DNA of 7,052 nucleotides, taken from the NCBI GenBank assembly GCA_020061725.1, contig JAGUXS010000075.1, forward strand, positions 1 through 7,052, given 5' to 3'. The notes below the pieces were generated by a model. That model did no database searches, had not been told where the DNA came from, and was given only the letters and a program-made list of their open reading frames with translations. Shown piece after piece: positions 6,652 through 7,052 of this stretch; position 1 is the first letter of the stretch; each line of letters begins with the position of its first letter. The translations under genes and the position numbers were made by a program. This DNA comes from Patescibacteria group bacterium. GTDB lineage: Bacteria; Patescibacteriota; Patescibacteriia; UBA2591; PGYQ01.

Positions 6652-6726
6652 TGGAGCAGGTGAACGGAATCGAACCGTCGTCCTCAGCTTGGAAGGCTGA
6701 TATAATAACCATTATACGACACCTGC
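6652..6726 (-). tRNA. trnG: tRNA-Gly (anticodon UCC), CCA encoded
   Basis: The minus strand folds as a complete cloverleaf. The acceptor stem GCAGGTG (6726-6720) pairs with CACCTGC (6662-6656) over all 7 bp. The D arm has conserved A14, G18 and G19, but a weak three-pair stem with a U-U mismatch at 13-22. The anticodon stem is TCAGC/GCTGA with loop CTTCCAA, giving anticodon TCC at 6693-6691, which reads GGA and, by wobble, GGG. The variable loop is 4 nt. The T arm is GACGG/CCGTT with loop TTCGATT. The discriminator is U73, as expected for bacterial tRNA-Gly, and CCA is encoded (6654-6652). Total length is 75 nt. dedA follows 22 nt downstream on the same strand. Confidence 0.97.
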
Positions 6727-6730
6727 GCGA

Positions 6731-6759
6731 ATTATAGTTTGTATTCGCCAGCTTAGCAA
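6731..6759 (-). promoter_or_regulatory. Candidate tRNA-Gly promoter with dyad over the -10
   Basis: On the minus strand TTGCTA (6759-6754), a 17-nt spacer and TATAAT (6736-6731) form a promoter. Its -10 ends only 4 nt before the mature tRNA 5' end, so the transcript would start at or just inside the tRNA, which is tight. A perfect inverted repeat GCGAAT/ATTCGC (6727-6732 and 6743-6748) brackets the -10. A near-copy of the -10 region is 29 bp upstream (AATTATAGTTTGTA at 6730-6743 and AATTGTAGTTTGTA at 6759-6772, plus strand); its TACAAT could serve as a second -10 and give a leader of more usual length. Confidence 0.35.
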
Positions 6760-6876
6760 ATTGTAGTTTGTAAAAAATTTCCTAAATTCATTTTTAGTTT
6801 ACTTTAATAAAATAAAAAAATCAATAAAAAAGTGTAAAATTTTTTAAATTTAATTATAATTTTCTTTATAATTTTC

Positions 6877-6902
6877 TTTCCACTGTGTTAACACAGTGGA
6901 AA
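6877..6902. repeat. Perfect 26-bp palindrome
   Basis: The sequence reads identically on both strands for 13 bp on each side of the centre between 6889 and 6890: the half-site is TTTCCACTGTGTT, with GTTAAC at the centre. It lies between the tRNA-Gly promoter region and the insertion sequence end. No U tract follows it on either strand, so it is not a standard intrinsic terminator. A dimeric regulator's operator, a mobile-element remnant or a DNA hairpin are all possible. The rest of 6727-6954 shows no gene. Confidence 0.75.
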
Positions 6903-6956
6903 TACAATGACAACCTTTGTTTGCGTTAGTTTTGTTTTAAATTAGAAGGTTATATG

Positions 6957-6985
6957 TTGACTTACGATACGTTCTGTGATAAAAT
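6957..6985 (+). promoter_or_regulatory. Strong transposase promoter with overlapping dyad
   Basis: TTGACT (6957-6962), a 17-nt spacer and TAAAAT (6980-6985) match the sigma-70 consensus well. The -10 lies in the 8-nt loop of a perfect inverted repeat, GTTCTGT (6971-6977) and ACAGAAC (6986-6992). Transcription would start at about 6992-6993, two to three nucleotides before the ATG, so the mRNA would be almost leaderless. The dyad could be an operator or a transposase-binding site. Confidence 0.6.
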
Positions 6986-6994
6986 ACAGAACAT

Positions 6995-7052
6995 ATGCAA
7001 CTTAAATTACATAAAAATGCCAAGACAACTTTCATTACAAGAGAGTTAATCA
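6995..7052 (+). CDS. IS481-like transposase, N-terminal fragment (runs off the window)
   Basis: Nineteen complete codons are visible, reading MQLKLHKNAKTTFITRELI, and the frame is open at the edge. The pattern LHKNAxxTxxxRxxL is typical of the N-terminal helix-turn-helix of IS481-family DDE transposases, which carry out cut-and-paste or copy-type DNA transposition; the catalytic DDE domain would be downstream and is not seen. The ATG at 6995 is the first start after a good promoter, and no Shine-Dalgarno lies between them. It is the only gene on the plus strand. Family assignment rests on this short N-terminus, so it is moderate; whether the gene is intact is unknown. Confidence 0.6.
   Translation, partial: MQLKLHKNAKTTFITRELI

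Larger units (their letters stand above)
6955..7052 (+). mobile_element. Left end of an IS481-like insertion sequence (cut by the window edge)
   Basis: The transposase start at 6995 has a compact promoter directly upstream, and the sequence from 6955 begins TGTTGACTTACG, fitting the TGT terminus common in IS481 elements. I place the boundary at 6955 on this basis only. The right end, its inverted repeat and any target duplication lie outside the window. Confidence 0.5.

Noticed and set aside
6907..6945. A 12-codon plus-strand open frame before the insertion sequence
   Set aside because: Too short, no ribosome binding site, and no recognisable product.

Overview
The window is a very AT-rich bacterial chromosome segment. 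Four protein genes and one tRNA gene lie on the minus strand, and the first codons of a transposase enter on the plus strand at the right edge. Reading along the minus strand (right to left) the order is: tRNA-Gly(UCC), a DedA-family membrane protein, dnaA, a PilB/GspE-type ATPase, and a membrane-anchored beta-propeller protein. The strong A+T bias, lysine- and isoleucine-rich proteins, lack of Shine-Dalgarno sequences, a pilus ATPase and an IS481-like transposase start together suggest a Patescibacteria/CPR lineage (Parcubacteria-like). This placement is inference; no ribosomal marker is present. TGA is used as a stop (end of the pilB-like gene), which argues against the SR1/Gracilibacteria code that reads TGA as glycine.

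Region by region: 1-188 is non-coding and holds one copy of a ~135-bp repeat with inverted ends. 189-2192 is the beta-propeller protein, with a good promoter just upstream. 2333-4054 is the PilB/GspE ATPase. 4055-4262 is an almost pure A/T spacer with inverted AATTTTCAAA motifs. 4263-5648 is dnaA. 5649-6008 is the richest non-coding stretch: a GAAT-phased minisatellite next to the dnaA start, three DnaA-box-like 9-mers spaced exactly 11 bp apart and flanked by nearly pure A/T DNA (a candidate origin or dnaA autoregulatory site), then a second, inverted copy of the ~135-bp repeat, whose end overlaps the 3' end of dedA. 6009-6629 is dedA, 22 nt downstream of the tRNA-Gly gene (6652-6726). 6727-6954 holds a tRNA promoter candidate with dyad symmetry and a perfect 26-bp palindrome. 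6955-7052 looks like the left end of an insertion sequence, with a strong promoter and the first 19 codons of its transposase.

The genes do not form one obvious pathway. DnaA initiates replication, the ATPase would power type IV pilus assembly (or a related secretion/uptake machine), DedA is a membrane lipid-carrier transporter family, and the propeller protein probably acts outside the membrane. The usual dnaA neighbours (dnaN, rpmH, recF, gyrB) are absent. The observations most worth following are the paired repeat element, which I do not recognise, and the helically phased DnaA-box-like array.
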